Made by a program: the position numbers and the translations under genes. Source: Microbacterium proteolyticum (lineage in GTDB: Bacteria; Actinomycetota; Actinomycetes; Actinomycetales; Microbacteriaceae). Taken from it: 64,000 bases of DNA. The stretch lies in contig NZ_CP121274.1 in assembly GCF_029639405.1 (NCBI RefSeq), forward strand, positions 3,286,001 to 3,350,000, written 5' to 3'. The notes beneath the pieces were generated by a model. The model did not search any database. It was not told the DNA's origin and worked only from the letters and a program-made list of their open reading frames with translations. Of this stretch, positions 35,225-42,730 are shown piece after piece; position 1 is the first letter of the stretch; each line of letters opens with the position of its first letter.

Positions 35225-35251
35225 ATCCTACCCAGGGCGCCCCGCTAGCCT
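35225..35251. promoter_or_regulatory. Divergent leaderless promoters of dapE and dapD
   Basis: TAGGAT (minus strand, 35225-35230) ends seven bases before the dapE ATG, and TAGCCT (plus strand, 35246-35251) ends six bases before the dapD GTG. The -10 boxes are only 15 bases apart, so each promoter's -35 region overlaps the other gene's start and simultaneous initiation is probably impossible. Confidence 0.55.
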
Positions 35252-35257
35252 GTCGGA

Positions 35258-36172
35258 GTGACGAACGAACGACTGATCACCGGTACCGGCCTCTCGACCA
35301 TCTCCGCCGACGGGACGGTGCTGGACGCCTGGTTCCCCGCACCCGCGCTCGGCACCACCGATGCCGGCGCCGACCACGACCTCTCGGCGCTCGCCGGGCC
35401 CGATGACCGACGTGCCGTCCGCGTCGAGGTCGTGACGGTGACGATCGACGCGGATGCCGCGCCCGCCTCGACCGTCGACGCCTACCTCCGGCTCCAGGCG
35501 CTGTCGCACCGCCTCGTCCGTCCGAACGAGATCTCGCTCGACGGCATCTTTGCGCACCTTCCCAACGTCGCGTGGACCAACGCCGGGCCCATCCACCCCG
35601 ACGACGCGACGCGACTGCGTCCGACGCTGCTCCGCCACGGCATCCAGGTGCAGGGGCTCGACAAGTTCCCGCGTCTTCTCGACTACGTCACGCCGGTCGG
35701 CGTCCGTATCGCGGACGCCTCGCGGGTGCGCCTCGGCGCGTACCTCTCCCCCGGCACGACCGTGATGCACGAGGGCTTCGTCAACTTCAACGCCGGCACG
35801 CTCGGTGCCTCGATGATCGAGGGGCGCGTGTCGCAGGGTGTGGTCATCGGCGACGGGACCGACATCGGCGGTGGCGCCTCGATCATGGGCACGCTGTCCG
35901 GCGGCGGCACCCACCGCGTCTCGATCGGGGCCCGCACGCTCCTCGGGGCGAACGCGGGCATCGGCATCTCGCTCGGTGACGACTGCGTCGTGGAGGCGGG
36001 CCTGTACGTGACCGCCGGGACGAAGGTGCGCGTCGGCGACGAGACGGTGAAGGCCGGCGAGCTGTCGGGGCGCGACGGCATCCTGTTCCGTCGCAATTCC
36101 CTCACCGGCGCGGTGGAAGCATCCGCGCGCGCGGGCGTCGGCGTGACCCTCAACGCGGCGCTGCACGCCTGA
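35258..36172 (+). CDS. dapD: 2,3,4,5-tetrahydropyridine-2,6-dicarboxylate N-succinyltransferase
   Basis: This 304-residue enzyme succinylates tetrahydrodipicolinate with succinyl-CoA. It has the actinobacterial DapD layout: an N-terminal domain of about 160 residues, then a left-handed beta-helix with hexapeptide repeats (for example [24 protein letters not shown] at about 191-214) and a short C-terminal cap. The catalytic Glu is expected in MIEGRV. The GTG is supported by the TAGCCT box six bases upstream. With dapE and dapC in this window, three of the succinylase-branch genes lie within 5 kb. Confidence 0.92.
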   Translation: MTNERLITGTGLSTISADGTVLDAWFPAPALGTTDAGADHDLSALAGPDDRRAVRVEVVTVTIDADAAPASTVDAYLRLQALSHRLVRPNEISLDGIFAHLPNVAWTNAGPIHPDDATRLRPTLLRHGIQVQGLDKFPRLLDYVTPVGVRIADASRVRLGAYLSPGTTVMHEGFVNFNAGTLGASMIEGRVSQGVVIGDGTDIGGGASIMGTLSGGGTHRVSIGARTLLGANAGIGISLGDDCVVEAGLYVTAGTKVRVGDETVKAGELSGRDGILFRRNSLTGAVEASARAGVGVTLNAALHA

Positions 36173-36184
36173 ACCGGCGCGGCG

Positions 36185-36946
36185 TCAGTCGCGCACGCGC
36201 ACCGAGAGGCACGTGACGCACCCCTCGAGCTTCTCGAACTCGCTCACGTCGACCGTGACGACCTCGAGACCGCGCTGCCGGTAGGCGGCGGCGGTCTCGG
36301 GGGCGTCGGACGACATCAGCACCGTGGCCTCGTCGAGCACCACGACCGCGGTGCCGTGCTCTTCGGGGACGGGCGCGAAGACCGGGAAACACGCCGGGTC
36401 GTCGACGAGGGGCGCGTAACCAACCACCGTTCCGTCGGGGAGCGCCGTCACGCCCGACTTGAGGTGCAGCACCTTGGTGACGGGCACGTCGACGACGTCC
36501 CACCCGCGGGGAGAGAGCAGCGCGCGGAGCTGGGCGATCCCCTCGGCGTTCGTCCTCGAGGAGGCGCCGACGTACACCGTCCGGCCGATCTTGAGCACGT
36601 CGCCGCCGTCGAGGGTCCCCGGCGCCACGATCTCGGCGACCTCGAGTCCGGATGCCGCGACCGCCGCGGCCACCGTGGGCGCCTCGCCGCGGCGCGATTC
36701 CGCTCCGGCACGGCAGAGCACGGCGAGGTCACCGAACACCACGACGGCATCCTCGACGAAGACGCCGTCCGGCTGCGCATCGGCGGGCTCGATCTCGACG
36801 ACATCCCACCCGCGGCTCCGGAAGACGTCGACGTAGCCGCGCCACTGGGCGAGCGCCACGTCCGCGTCGACCGGAACCCGGTCGAGATGCGTGAGCTCAC
36901 CCTCCGCGAGCAGGGGCGAGGGGCGACGGACGAGCAGACGCGGCAT
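36185..36946 (-). CDS. ddaH: Dimethylarginine dimethylaminohydrolase-like amidinotransferase-fold enzyme
   Basis: This 253-residue protein has the pentein fold of DDAH and arginine deiminase. Key elements are FVEDAVVV, LDGGDVLKIG, GASSRTN, the catalytic His in VLHLKSGVT and the nucleophilic Cys near the C-terminus (LEGCVTCLS). It should hydrolyse methylated arginine or a related guanidine to citrulline. A TAGGTT box six bases before the ATG supports the start. It is convergent with dapD, with 12 bases between the stops. Confidence 0.87.
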   Translation of the reverse strand: MPRLLVRRPSPLLAEGELTHLDRVPVDADVALAQWRGYVDVFRSRGWDVVEIEPADAQPDGVFVEDAVVVFGDLAVLCRAGAESRRGEAPTVAAAVAASGLEVAEIVAPGTLDGGDVLKIGRTVYVGASSRTNAEGIAQLRALLSPRGWDVVDVPVTKVLHLKSGVTALPDGTVVGYAPLVDDPACFPVFAPVPEEHGTAVVVLDEATVLMSSDAPETAAAYRQRGLEVVTVDVSEFEKLEGCVTCLSVRVRD

Positions 36947-36952
36947 GCACCG

Positions 36953-36958
36953 AACCTA
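36953..36958 (-). promoter_or_regulatory. -10 box of ddaH (leaderless)
   Basis: TAGGTT on the minus strand ends six bases before the ATG at 36946. Confidence 0.5.
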
Positions 36959-37004
36959 GCGCGCCGACGCCGAGTCTCGGCATCCACCCCTCCGGCCGGG
37001 CGGC

Positions 37005-37076
37005 GCTAAGTCAGCGATCCGCGCAGGCTCAGCCGCATCGACCCGGATCGGGCTGACATTGCGCGCATCACTGAGC
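37005..37076. repeat. Imperfect inverted repeat
   Basis: Two arms of about 30 and 27 bases can pair (GCTAAGT with ACTGAGC, CGATCCGCGCA with TGCGCGCATC, CTCAGCC with GGGCTGA) around a 15-base centre, with a few mismatches and a 4-base bulge. It occupies most of the space between ddaH and the gltA terminator. It may be a degenerate REP-like element. Confidence 0.4.
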
Positions 37077-37101
37077 GAGCGCAGCCGGCGCGCACAGCGA
37101 A

Positions 37102-37133
37102 ACGCCCCGCCCCTCGCGAGAGGGACGGGGCGT
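37102..37133 (-). terminator. Terminator of gltA
   Basis: A GC-rich stem with one mismatch (ACGCCCCGCCCCT with AGGGACGGGGCGT) lies 11 bases beyond the gltA stop and is followed on the minus strand by TTTCG. Confidence 0.65.
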
Positions 37134-37143
37134 CGACGCCGGA

Positions 37144-38439
37144 TCAGATTCCGGGGTAATCGCGCTGTGCGGCGCCCGTGTACAACTGCTGCGGGCGGCC
37201 GATCTTGGTCTGCGGGTCGGTGATCGCTTCGCGCCACTGCGCGAGCCAGCCGGGAAGGCGGCCGATCGCGAAGAGCACCGTGAACATCCGGGTCGGGAAA
37301 CCCATCGCCTTGTAGATGACGCCGGTGTAGAAGTCGACGTTCGGGTAGAGACGACGCTCCTTGAAGTAGTCGTCCTCGAGAGCGATCTGCTCGAGCTCCT
37401 TCGCGAGATCCAGCAGCGGGTCGCTCACGCCGAGTGCCTCGAGGACCTCGTCGGCGGCCCCCTTCACGAGCTTCGCGCGAGGGTCGTAGTTCTTGTAGAC
37501 GCGGTGCCCGAAGCCCATGAGCTTCACGCCGTCTTCCTTGTTCTTGACGCGTTCGACGAAACGCTCGACGCTCTCACCCGAGTCGCGGATGCGTCCGAGC
37601 ATCTGCAGGACGGCCTCGTTGGCACCGCCGTGGAGCGGACCGGACAGGGCCTGGATGCCGGCCGAGATCGACGCGAACTGGTTCGCGCCGGTCGAACCCA
37701 CCAGGCGCACCGTCGAGGTCGACGCGTTCTGCTCGTGGTCGGCGTGGAGCATCAGCAGAAGGTCGAGCGCCTTCGTCATGACCGGGTTGACCTCGTAGAT
37801 CTCGCTCAGCACGCCGAAGTTCAGCTTGAGGAAGTTGTCGACGAAGCTCAGCGAGTTGTCGGGGTACAGGAACGCCTGGCCGATGCTCTTCTTGTGCGCG
37901 TAGGCCGCGATCACGGGGAGCTTCGCGAGCATGCGGACGGTGTTCAGCTCGACGTGCTCGGGGTTGTGCGGGTCGGACTCGGACTCGTAGTACGTCGAGA
38001 GTGCCGCCGTGGCCGCCGACAGCACCGACATGGGGTGCGCGGTCGGCGGCAGCGAGGAGAAGAAGCGCTTGAGGTCTTCGTGCAGCAGCGTGTGACGGCG
38101 GATGCGCTCGTCGAACGCGGCCAGCTCGGAGGCGGACGGGAGTTCGCCGTAGATCAGGAGCCAGGCAACCTCGAGGTAGGTGCTGTGCTGGGCGAGCTGC
38201 TCGATCGGGTATCCGCGGTAACGCAGGATGCCCTGGTCGCCGTCGATGAAGGTGATGTCCGACTTGGTCGACGCCGTATTGACGAAGCCGTAGTCGAGCG
38301 TGGTGTGACCGGTCTGCTTCGTCAGCGACGCGATGTCGATGCTCGGAACCCCGTCGGTGCCCCGCAGAACCGGGAATTCGGCGGTGGTGCCCCCCACCGT
38401 GAGGGTGGCCTTGTCGTGCTCGATACCCGCGTCGCTCAC
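37144..38439 (-). CDS. gltA: Citrate synthase
   Basis: This 431-residue type II citrate synthase condenses acetyl-CoA and oxaloacetate. The active-site residues are visible: His in LHADHEQN, His in GPLHGGANE and Asp in YPNVDFYTG, with GFGHRVYKNYDPRA between them. The N-terminal extension of about 45 residues, ahead of LDYGFVNTA, fits the hexameric Gram-negative/actinobacterial form. The GTG at 38439 was chosen because an AAGGAGG ribosome site lies just upstream; an in-frame ATG ten codons earlier would place that site inside the gene. The leader holds a 14-bp palindrome. Confidence 0.95.
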   Translation of the reverse strand: MSDAGIEHDKATLTVGGTTAEFPVLRGTDGVPSIDIASLTKQTGHTTLDYGFVNTASTKSDITFIDGDQGILRYRGYPIEQLAQHSTYLEVAWLLIYGELPSASELAAFDERIRRHTLLHEDLKRFFSSLPPTAHPMSVLSAATAALSTYYESESDPHNPEHVELNTVRMLAKLPVIAAYAHKKSIGQAFLYPDNSLSFVDNFLKLNFGVLSEIYEVNPVMTKALDLLLMLHADHEQNASTSTVRLVGSTGANQFASISAGIQALSGPLHGGANEAVLQMLGRIRDSGESVERFVERVKNKEDGVKLMGFGHRVYKNYDPRAKLVKGAADEVLEALGVSDPLLDLAKELEQIALEDDYFKERRLYPNVDFYTGVIYKAMGFPTRMFTVLFAIGRLPGWLAQWREAITDPQTKIGRPQQLYTGAAQRDYPGI

Positions 38440-38475
38440 CGCGCCTCCTTGCGATTTCTGGTCGCCCATGTGGTC

Positions 38476-38489
38476 AGGACCATGGTCCT
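38476..38489. promoter_or_regulatory. Palindrome in gltA leader (possible operator)
   Basis: AGGACCATGGTCCT is a perfect 14-bp palindrome. It lies 37 bases upstream of the gltA GTG and downstream of a TAGGCT -10 candidate at 38561-38566. It could bind a dimeric regulator of citrate synthase. Confidence 0.35.
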
Positions 38490-38560
38490 CGGCCGGGATC
38501 CATCTGCGCGGTTCCCGACACGGCGCTCGGCGGAGGGTGACCCGCTCGGAGTGCCCTTAC

Positions 38561-38566
38561 AGCCTA
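38561..38566 (-). promoter_or_regulatory. Candidate -10 box of gltA
   Basis: TAGGCT on the minus strand would give a leader of about 113 bases. The 202 bases between dapC and gltA contain no other gene. Confidence 0.35.
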
Positions 38567-38641
38567 TCGGGGCCGACGACGTACAGATGACACCGCCAAA
38601 GGATGCCCCCTTCCGATGGAGGGATCCCACTGTTCGGCGGC

Positions 38642-39745
38642 TCAGGGAGTGAGACGCTCCGCCGCTGCCGCGATCCGCTCGTCGGTCGCGGTGAGCGAGA
38701 AGCGGACGTGCTGGGGGAAATGGGTGCCGTAGAAGTGTCCCGGACCGACCAGGATGCCGAGATCGGCGAGCCGCCCGACGCTCTCCCACGCGTCGCGGCC
38801 CTCCGTCGCCCAGAGGTAGAGGCCGCCCTCGCTGCGGTCGACGCGGAACCCGGCGGCCTCGACCGCGGGCTTGAGGACGGCGCGCCGTCGGGCGTAGCGC
38901 TCGCGCTGCTCCGCGACGTGCGCGTCGTCGCCGAGGGCAACCGTCATGGCCCGCTGCACGGGGGCGGGGGGCATGAGACCGAGGTGCTTTCGACCGGTCA
39001 GGAGGCGCGCCACGAGCTCGGGATCGCCGGCGAGGAACGCGGCGCGATATCCCGCGAGGTTCGACTGCTTGCTCAGCGAGTAGACCGAGAGGACACCGGT
39101 GAGATCGTCGCCGACGACCGCCGGATCGAGAACACTCGGCACCCCCGCGGTGTCCCACGGCGCGTCCCAGCCCAGTTCGGCGTAGCACTCGTCCGAGGCG
39201 ATGACCGCGCCCCGTTCGCGCGCCCGGGTCACGGCATCCGTCAGCTCTTGCGTGGACAGCACGCAGCCGTCGGGATTTCCCGGCGAGTTGATCCAGACGA
39301 GGCGCGTGTTCGCGGGCCACTCGGCCGGATCGTCGGATGCCACGGCCTCCGCGCCGACGAGACGGGCACCGACCTCGTAGGTCGGGTATGCCGCCCGAGG
39401 GTGCACGACGGCGTCGCCGGGACCGAGGCCGAGCAGCAGCGGCAGGAGGGCGACCAGCTCTTTCGAGCCGACCGTGGGCAGCACGTGCGCGGGGGTCAGA
39501 CCGGGGACGCCGCGGCGGCGGGCATACCAGTCGACGATCGCCTCACGCAGCGCGGGCGTCCCCATCGTCTGGGGGTAGGCGTGCGCGTCGGTGGCCGCGG
39601 CCAGGGCCTCGGCCACGACCGCGGGAGTCGGGTCGACGGGCGAACCGATTGACAGGTCGACGATCCCGGCGGGGTGGCGTCGGGCGCGCTCGGCGTACGG
39701 CGCGACCGCGTCCCAGGGGTAGTCGGCGAGGTCCGCGACGCCCAC
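38642..39745 (-). CDS. dapC: Succinyldiaminopimelate transaminase
   Basis: This 367-residue class I PLP aminotransferase has its Schiff-base Lys in YSLSKQSNLAGYR, the NSPGNPDG motif and a late Arg in VRFSLTA that would bind the substrate carboxylate. The family also includes other aminotransferases, but position after fdxC (Rv1177-Rv1178 order) and the nearby dapD and dapE genes favour DapC. Its GTG lies three bases after the ferredoxin stop, so it depends on the leaderless fdxC transcript. Confidence 0.88.
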   Translation of the reverse strand: MGVADLADYPWDAVAPYAERARRHPAGIVDLSIGSPVDPTPAVVAEALAAATDAHAYPQTMGTPALREAIVDWYARRRGVPGLTPAHVLPTVGSKELVALLPLLLGLGPGDAVVHPRAAYPTYEVGARLVGAEAVASDDPAEWPANTRLVWINSPGNPDGCVLSTQELTDAVTRARERGAVIASDECYAELGWDAPWDTAGVPSVLDPAVVGDDLTGVLSVYSLSKQSNLAGYRAAFLAGDPELVARLLTGRKHLGLMPPAPVQRAMTVALGDDAHVAEQRERYARRRAVLKPAVEAAGFRVDRSEGGLYLWATEGRDAWESVGRLADLGILVGPGHFYGTHFPQHVRFSLTATDERIAAAAERLTP

Positions 39746-39748
39746 GGG

Positions 39749-40069
39749 TCAGTGGCTCTGCGGAGGGAGCGCCGAGATCACCGGGTGATCCTTGGCGATG
39801 ACACCGACCTTGGCGGCGCCGCCGGGCGAGCCGATGTCGTCGAAGAACTCGACGTTGGCCTTGTAGTAGTCGGACCACTCCTCGGGGAGGTCGTCCTCGT
39901 AGTAGATAGCCTCGACGGGGCAGACGGGCTCGCACGCACCGCAGTCGACGCATTCGTCGGGGTGGATGTAGAGCGACCGCTCACCCTCGTAGATGCAGTC
40001 GACGGGGCATTCGTCGATGCACGCGCGATCCTTGACATCGACACACGGGAGGGCGATCACGTAAGTCAC
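39749..40069 (-). CDS. fdxC: 7Fe ferredoxin, FdxC type
   Basis: This 106-residue ferredoxin has two cysteine groups. The first is Cys9, Cys17 and Cys21 in the segment ending [12 protein letters not shown], which provides [3Fe-4S] ligands. The second is [14 protein letters not shown], a classical [4Fe-4S] motif. It is a soluble low-potential electron carrier and is followed by a long acidic C-terminal tail. It is cotranscribed with dapC. The GTG start is fixed by a TAGACT box six bases upstream. Confidence 0.93.
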   Translation of the reverse strand: MTYVIALPCVDVKDRACIDECPVDCIYEGERSLYIHPDECVDCGACEPVCPVEAIYYEDDLPEEWSDYYKANVEFFDDIGSPGGAAKVGVIAKDHPVISALPPQSH

Positions 40070-40075
40070 CCGCTC

Positions 40076-40081
40076 AGTCTA
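40076..40081 (-). promoter_or_regulatory. -10 box of fdxC-dapC (leaderless)
   Basis: TAGACT on the minus strand ends six bases before the fdxC GTG. The adjacent DUF6113-like gene uses the same TAGACT-GA context. Confidence 0.55.
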
Positions 40082-40120
40082 CGCGTGACGGCGACGGGGG
40101 CCCGGCCCCGCGCCGGTGTC

Positions 40121-40516
40121 CTATGATCCGTCGGCGGGCTGCACGCGCAGCGTCGACACGTTCGGCCAGAAGGCCACGAGGGCGAGGAGGATCGGCCCCA
40201 CGAACGTCCAGGCGATCGCGATCCACTCGGTGTCGGGGGTCGCGGCGGCCACGATCGCCGAGCCGCCGGGGCCGACCTGCGAGAACAGGTAGGTGGCGCC
40301 GATGATCCCGAGTCCACCGGCGATCGCGTTGACGCGGTCCTGCGTCAGGGTGCGGAGAGCAATGAGGAGTCCGGCGCACCCGATGGTTCCGAGGATGAGT
40401 CCCAGCGGGACGACCCCGACACGGAAGGCGTGACCGACCGTGGCCGCGGTGCCGTAGAAGGCGCCGACGAGGAAGGCGACGACCCACCCGATGACGCGAA
40501 CGATCCCTGAACCCAC
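40121..40516 (-). CDS. Four-span membrane protein (DUF6113-like)
   Basis: This 131-residue protein consists of four hydrophobic helices (about 5-25, 33-54, 62-82 and 97-117) with very short loops and a small polar C-terminus. I place it with the actinobacterial DUF6113-type proteins because of its length, topology and position upstream of fdxC; the function is unknown. The GTG is supported by a TAGACT box six bases upstream. Confidence 0.68.
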   Translation of the reverse strand: MGSGIVRVIGWVVAFLVGAFYGTAATVGHAFRVGVVPLGLILGTIGCAGLLIALRTLTQDRVNAIAGGLGIIGATYLFSQVGPGGSAIVAAATPDTEWIAIAWTFVGPILLALVAFWPNVSTLRVQPADGS

Positions 40517-40522
40517 AGGGTC

Positions 40523-40528
40523 AGTCTA
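40523..40528 (-). promoter_or_regulatory. -10 box of DUF6113-like gene (leaderless)
   Basis: TAGACT on the minus strand ends six bases before the GTG at 40516. Confidence 0.5.
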
Positions 40529-40537
40529 GGCGCGGGT

Positions 40538-40852
40538 TCATATGGCCCAGCCGAGCGCCCTCAGGAGCGCGGCTGTCACGGCCGCGGCGGCCACGACCAC
40601 GAGGAACGGTGCCCGGCGCCACAGCAGGCCGGCCGCCACCACGACAGCGGGCAATCGCGCGTCGATCACGATCGCGGAGCCGGCACCCAGGGCCTGCACG
40701 ACGACGAGCGCCGAAAGCAGGGCCACCGTCAACAGATCGGCGATGCGGGCGGGGCGCGGCGCGTCGAGCCACGCCTGCGGGAGCAGATACCCGATCGCCT
40801 TCAGCCCGAGGCAGAGGACGGATGCCGCGAGGACGGCGGTCCAGAGGGTCAT
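40538..40852 (-). CDS. azlD: AzlD-family branched-chain amino acid exporter, small subunit
   Basis: This 104-residue protein has four membrane helices and matches AzlD/BrnE, the small partner of AzlC/BrnF in export of branched-chain amino acids and methionine. The conserved AIGYLLPQAWL stretch lies near the first helix end. The ATG overlaps the azlC stop (ATGA), indicating coupled synthesis of both subunits. Confidence 0.85.
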   Translation of the reverse strand: MTLWTAVLAASVLCLGLKAIGYLLPQAWLDAPRPARIADLLTVALLSALVVVQALGAGSAIVIDARLPAVVVAAGLLWRRAPFLVVVAAAAVTAALLRALGWAI

Positions 40853-41568
40853 GGCATCCCCTTCTCTTCGTCCGTGGCCGACGACGCGGGGCGCGGGTCG
40901 AACCATCCCAGCGCGACGGCGACGCCCGCCGCGGCGATGACGGGGATGCCGGGCATCACCCACGGCGTGAGCAGTGCGGCGACGACCGCCGCCCCGACCG
41001 CGACCGCGAGCGGCTGGCGTCCGCGCAGACGCGGCCACAGCAGGGCCAGGAAAGCGGCGGCGGCCGCGGCATCCAGTCCCCACGCCCGCGGGTCGCCCAG
41101 GACGTCTCCGAGGAGCGCGCCGGCCAGCGTGGTCGCATTCCACCCGATCCAGATCGCGACGCCCGTGACCCAGAACCCGGTGCGGCGCGCCGTGGGCGTC
41201 GGCTGCGCGAGCGACACGGCCACCGACTCGTCGATCGTGAACGGCGTGGCGAGGGCGCGGCGCCAGCGCCCCGGACCGATGACGGGCGACATCCGCATCG
41301 CGTAGGCGGCGTTGCGCACGCCCAGCAGCCCCGCGGACGCGATCGCCGCGGGAGCCGCCGCGAGCCCTCCGGCGGCGACGACCCCGACGAACGCGAACTG
41401 CGAGCCTCCGGTGAACATCAGCAGGCTCAGCACGCACGTCTGCCAGACATCGAGACCGGATGCCACGGACAGCGCTCCGAACGAGATGCCGTACGCACTG
41501 GTGGCCAGCGCGACCGCGAGCCCCTGCCGCGTGGCGGCGGGGAGCGGTGTTCGGTCTGGTGAACGCAT
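40849..41568 (-). CDS. azlC: AzlC-family branched-chain amino acid exporter, large subunit
   Basis: This 239-residue membrane protein carries the AzlC signatures SFGALSVASGLDVWQT, MFTGGSQFAFVG and GVRNAAYAMRMSP and about seven helices. The ATG at 41568 lies six bases after a GAGAAT box, which has a TTGACG -35 box 17 bases upstream. Repeated CGAACGA half-sites overlap this promoter, so the divergent XRE-cupin protein is the likely regulator instead of the Lrp protein used in Corynebacterium. Confidence 0.88.
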   Translation of the reverse strand: MRSPDRTPLPAATRQGLAVALATSAYGISFGALSVASGLDVWQTCVLSLLMFTGGSQFAFVGVVAAGGLAAAPAAIASAGLLGVRNAAYAMRMSPVIGPGRWRRALATPFTIDESVAVSLAQPTPTARRTGFWVTGVAIWIGWNATTLAGALLGDVLGDPRAWGLDAAAAAAFLALLWPRLRGRQPLAVAVGAAVVAALLTPWVMPGIPVIAAAGVAVALGWFDPRPASSATDEEKGMP

Positions 41569-41579
41569 GATCGGATTCT

Positions 41580-41614
41580 CGAACGACACGGGTCGTTCGT
41601 CAAGTCGAACGAAC
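41580..41614. promoter_or_regulatory. Triple CGAACGA operator between azlC and its regulator
   Basis: CGAACGAC (41580-41587) and GTCGTTCG (41592-41599) form a perfect inverted repeat with a 4-base centre. The second arm pairs again with CGAACGA at 41606-41612 with a 6-base centre. The sites cover the azlC -10/-35 spacer and the -35 TTGACG, and lie just upstream of the regulator's CATAAT -10. Confidence 0.6.
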
Positions 41615-41620
41615 GGAGAG

Positions 41621-41626
41621 CATAAT
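41621..41626 (+). promoter_or_regulatory. -10 box of XRE-cupin regulator (leaderless)
   Basis: CATAAT ends six bases before the ATG at 41633. Confidence 0.5.
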
Positions 41627-41632
41627 GAACGC

Positions 41633-42187
41633 ATGAGCGACCTCGGTGACCGTATCGCGGCGACCCTGCGACGCGAGCGGGAGCGGCGCGACCTGAGCGT
41701 CTCCGAGCTGGCGCGCCGTGCCGGCGTGGCCAAGGCGACTGTGTCGCAGCTCGAGAACGGCGGAGGCAATCCCAGCGTCGAGACGTTGTGGGCTCTGGCG
41801 ACGGCTCTCGACGTGCCCTTCGCGGTGCTGGTCGACGAGGGCGTGCGCTCCCCCACCCTGATCCGCGCGGGGGACGCCCCGTCCGCCGCGGTCCCGGCGT
41901 CGGCCGCCGACTACCTCGCCGTGCTGCTCTCGGCCAGTCCCCCGCACGCACGACGCGACATCTACCTGCTGCGCGCCGAACCCGGGAAGCCCCGCCTGTC
42001 CGACCCGCACCAGCGCGGCACGGTCGAGCATGTCGTGCTGGTCAGCGGGCACGGACGCGTCGGCCCCCTGGATGCGCCGTACGAGCTGCACCCGGGCGAC
42101 TACCTGTCGTACGCCGGAGATGCACCGCACGTCTTCGAAGCGCTGACTCCCGGGACGAGCGCGGTCCTGGTGTCCGAGTCGCGCTGA
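41633..42187 (+). CDS. XRE-family regulator with cupin sensor domain
   Basis: This 184-residue protein has an N-terminal helix-turn-helix (LSVSELARRAGVAKATVSQL, about residues 21-40) and a C-terminal cupin domain (about 105-180, including HPGDYLSYAGDAPH). Members of this group sense small ligands and control divergent transport or metabolic genes. Here the partner is azlCD, and the shared intergenic region carries three CGAACGA half-sites. Autoregulation is likely because the same sites adjoin its own promoter. Confidence 0.87.
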   Translation: MSDLGDRIAATLRRERERRDLSVSELARRAGVAKATVSQLENGGGNPSVETLWALATALDVPFAVLVDEGVRSPTLIRAGDAPSAAVPASAADYLAVLLSASPPHARRDIYLLRAEPGKPRLSDPHQRGTVEHVVLVSGHGRVGPLDAPYELHPGDYLSYAGDAPHVFEALTPGTSAVLVSESR

Positions 42188-42232
42188 CCCGCCCGGCGCC
42201 TCGGGGGCGCTGCGGCGCGAGCACGGCATCCA

Positions 42233-42283
42233 GTGTCCAAGACACGCGGACCGCGCCCGCGAGCATCCGCGTGTCTTGGACAC
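42233..42283. repeat. Perfect 18-bp inverted repeat with nested dyads
   Basis: GTGTCCAAGACACGCGGA and its exact complement are separated by 15 bases. Each arm itself contains the dyad GTGTC-N3-GACAC. It lies between the XRE-cupin stop and the DUF2200 promoter, so it could be a terminator, a tandem operator or a REP-like element. Confidence 0.6.
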
Positions 42284-42354
42284 CGAAGCGCCGGAAGGCA
42301 GCGGCACCGGCGTGACGGATCGCCGCACCTGTCGCTCCCGGAGACGGACACGGG

Positions 42355-42360
42355 TAGCGT
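42355..42360 (+). promoter_or_regulatory. -10 box of DUF2200 gene (leaderless)
   Basis: TAGCGT ends seven bases before the ATG at 42368. Confidence 0.5.
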
Positions 42361-42367
42361 TCCGCGC

Positions 42368-42721
42368 ATGCACCGCATCTTCGACACACCCGTCGCGGGC
42401 GTCTACCCGCTGTATCTCGCGAAGGTCGAGCGCAAGGGCCGCACGCGCGATGAACTGGATGCCGTCATCCGGTGGCTCACGGGATTCGACGATGCAGAGC
42501 TGTCGCGCCACATCGCGGCATCCACGTCGTTCCGGGAGTTCTTCGAGGCCGCACGACTGAACCCGCTCGCGGCGAACGTGACGGGCGTCGTGTGCGGCGT
42601 CCGCGTCGAAGAGGTCGAAGACCCGCTGATGTACCGCATCCGCCTTCTCGACAAGCTCGTCGACGAGCTGGCGAAAGGTCGACCCCTCGCGAAAGTGCTT
42701 CGCGAGGGGTCGACCGTCTGA
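42368..42721 (+). CDS. DUF2200 family protein
   Basis: This 117-residue soluble protein begins MHRIFDTPVAGVYPLYLAK and matches DUF2200 over its whole length. The family has no known function; the DELDAVIRWLTGFD segment suggests a small helical DNA- or nucleotide-related fold, but this is weak. Its last 15 codons also form a perfect 17-bp hairpin. It is convergent with typA, with nine bases between the stops. Confidence 0.8.
   Translation: MHRIFDTPVAGVYPLYLAKVERKGRTRDELDAVIRWLTGFDDAELSRHIAASTSFREFFEAARLNPLAANVTGVVCGVRVEEVEDPLMYRIRLLDKLVDELAKGRPLAKVLREGSTV
42677..42715. terminator. Perfect 17-bp hairpin inside the DUF2200 3' end (typA terminator)
   Basis: GGTCGACCCCTCGCGAA pairs exactly with its complement around a 5-base loop, AGTGC. 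On the minus strand it begins 15 bases after the typA stop and is followed by TTTCGCC, so it should terminate typA transcripts. On the plus strand it lies before the DUF2200 stop codon. Confidence 0.7.
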
Positions 42722-42730
42722 GAAGGAGAC

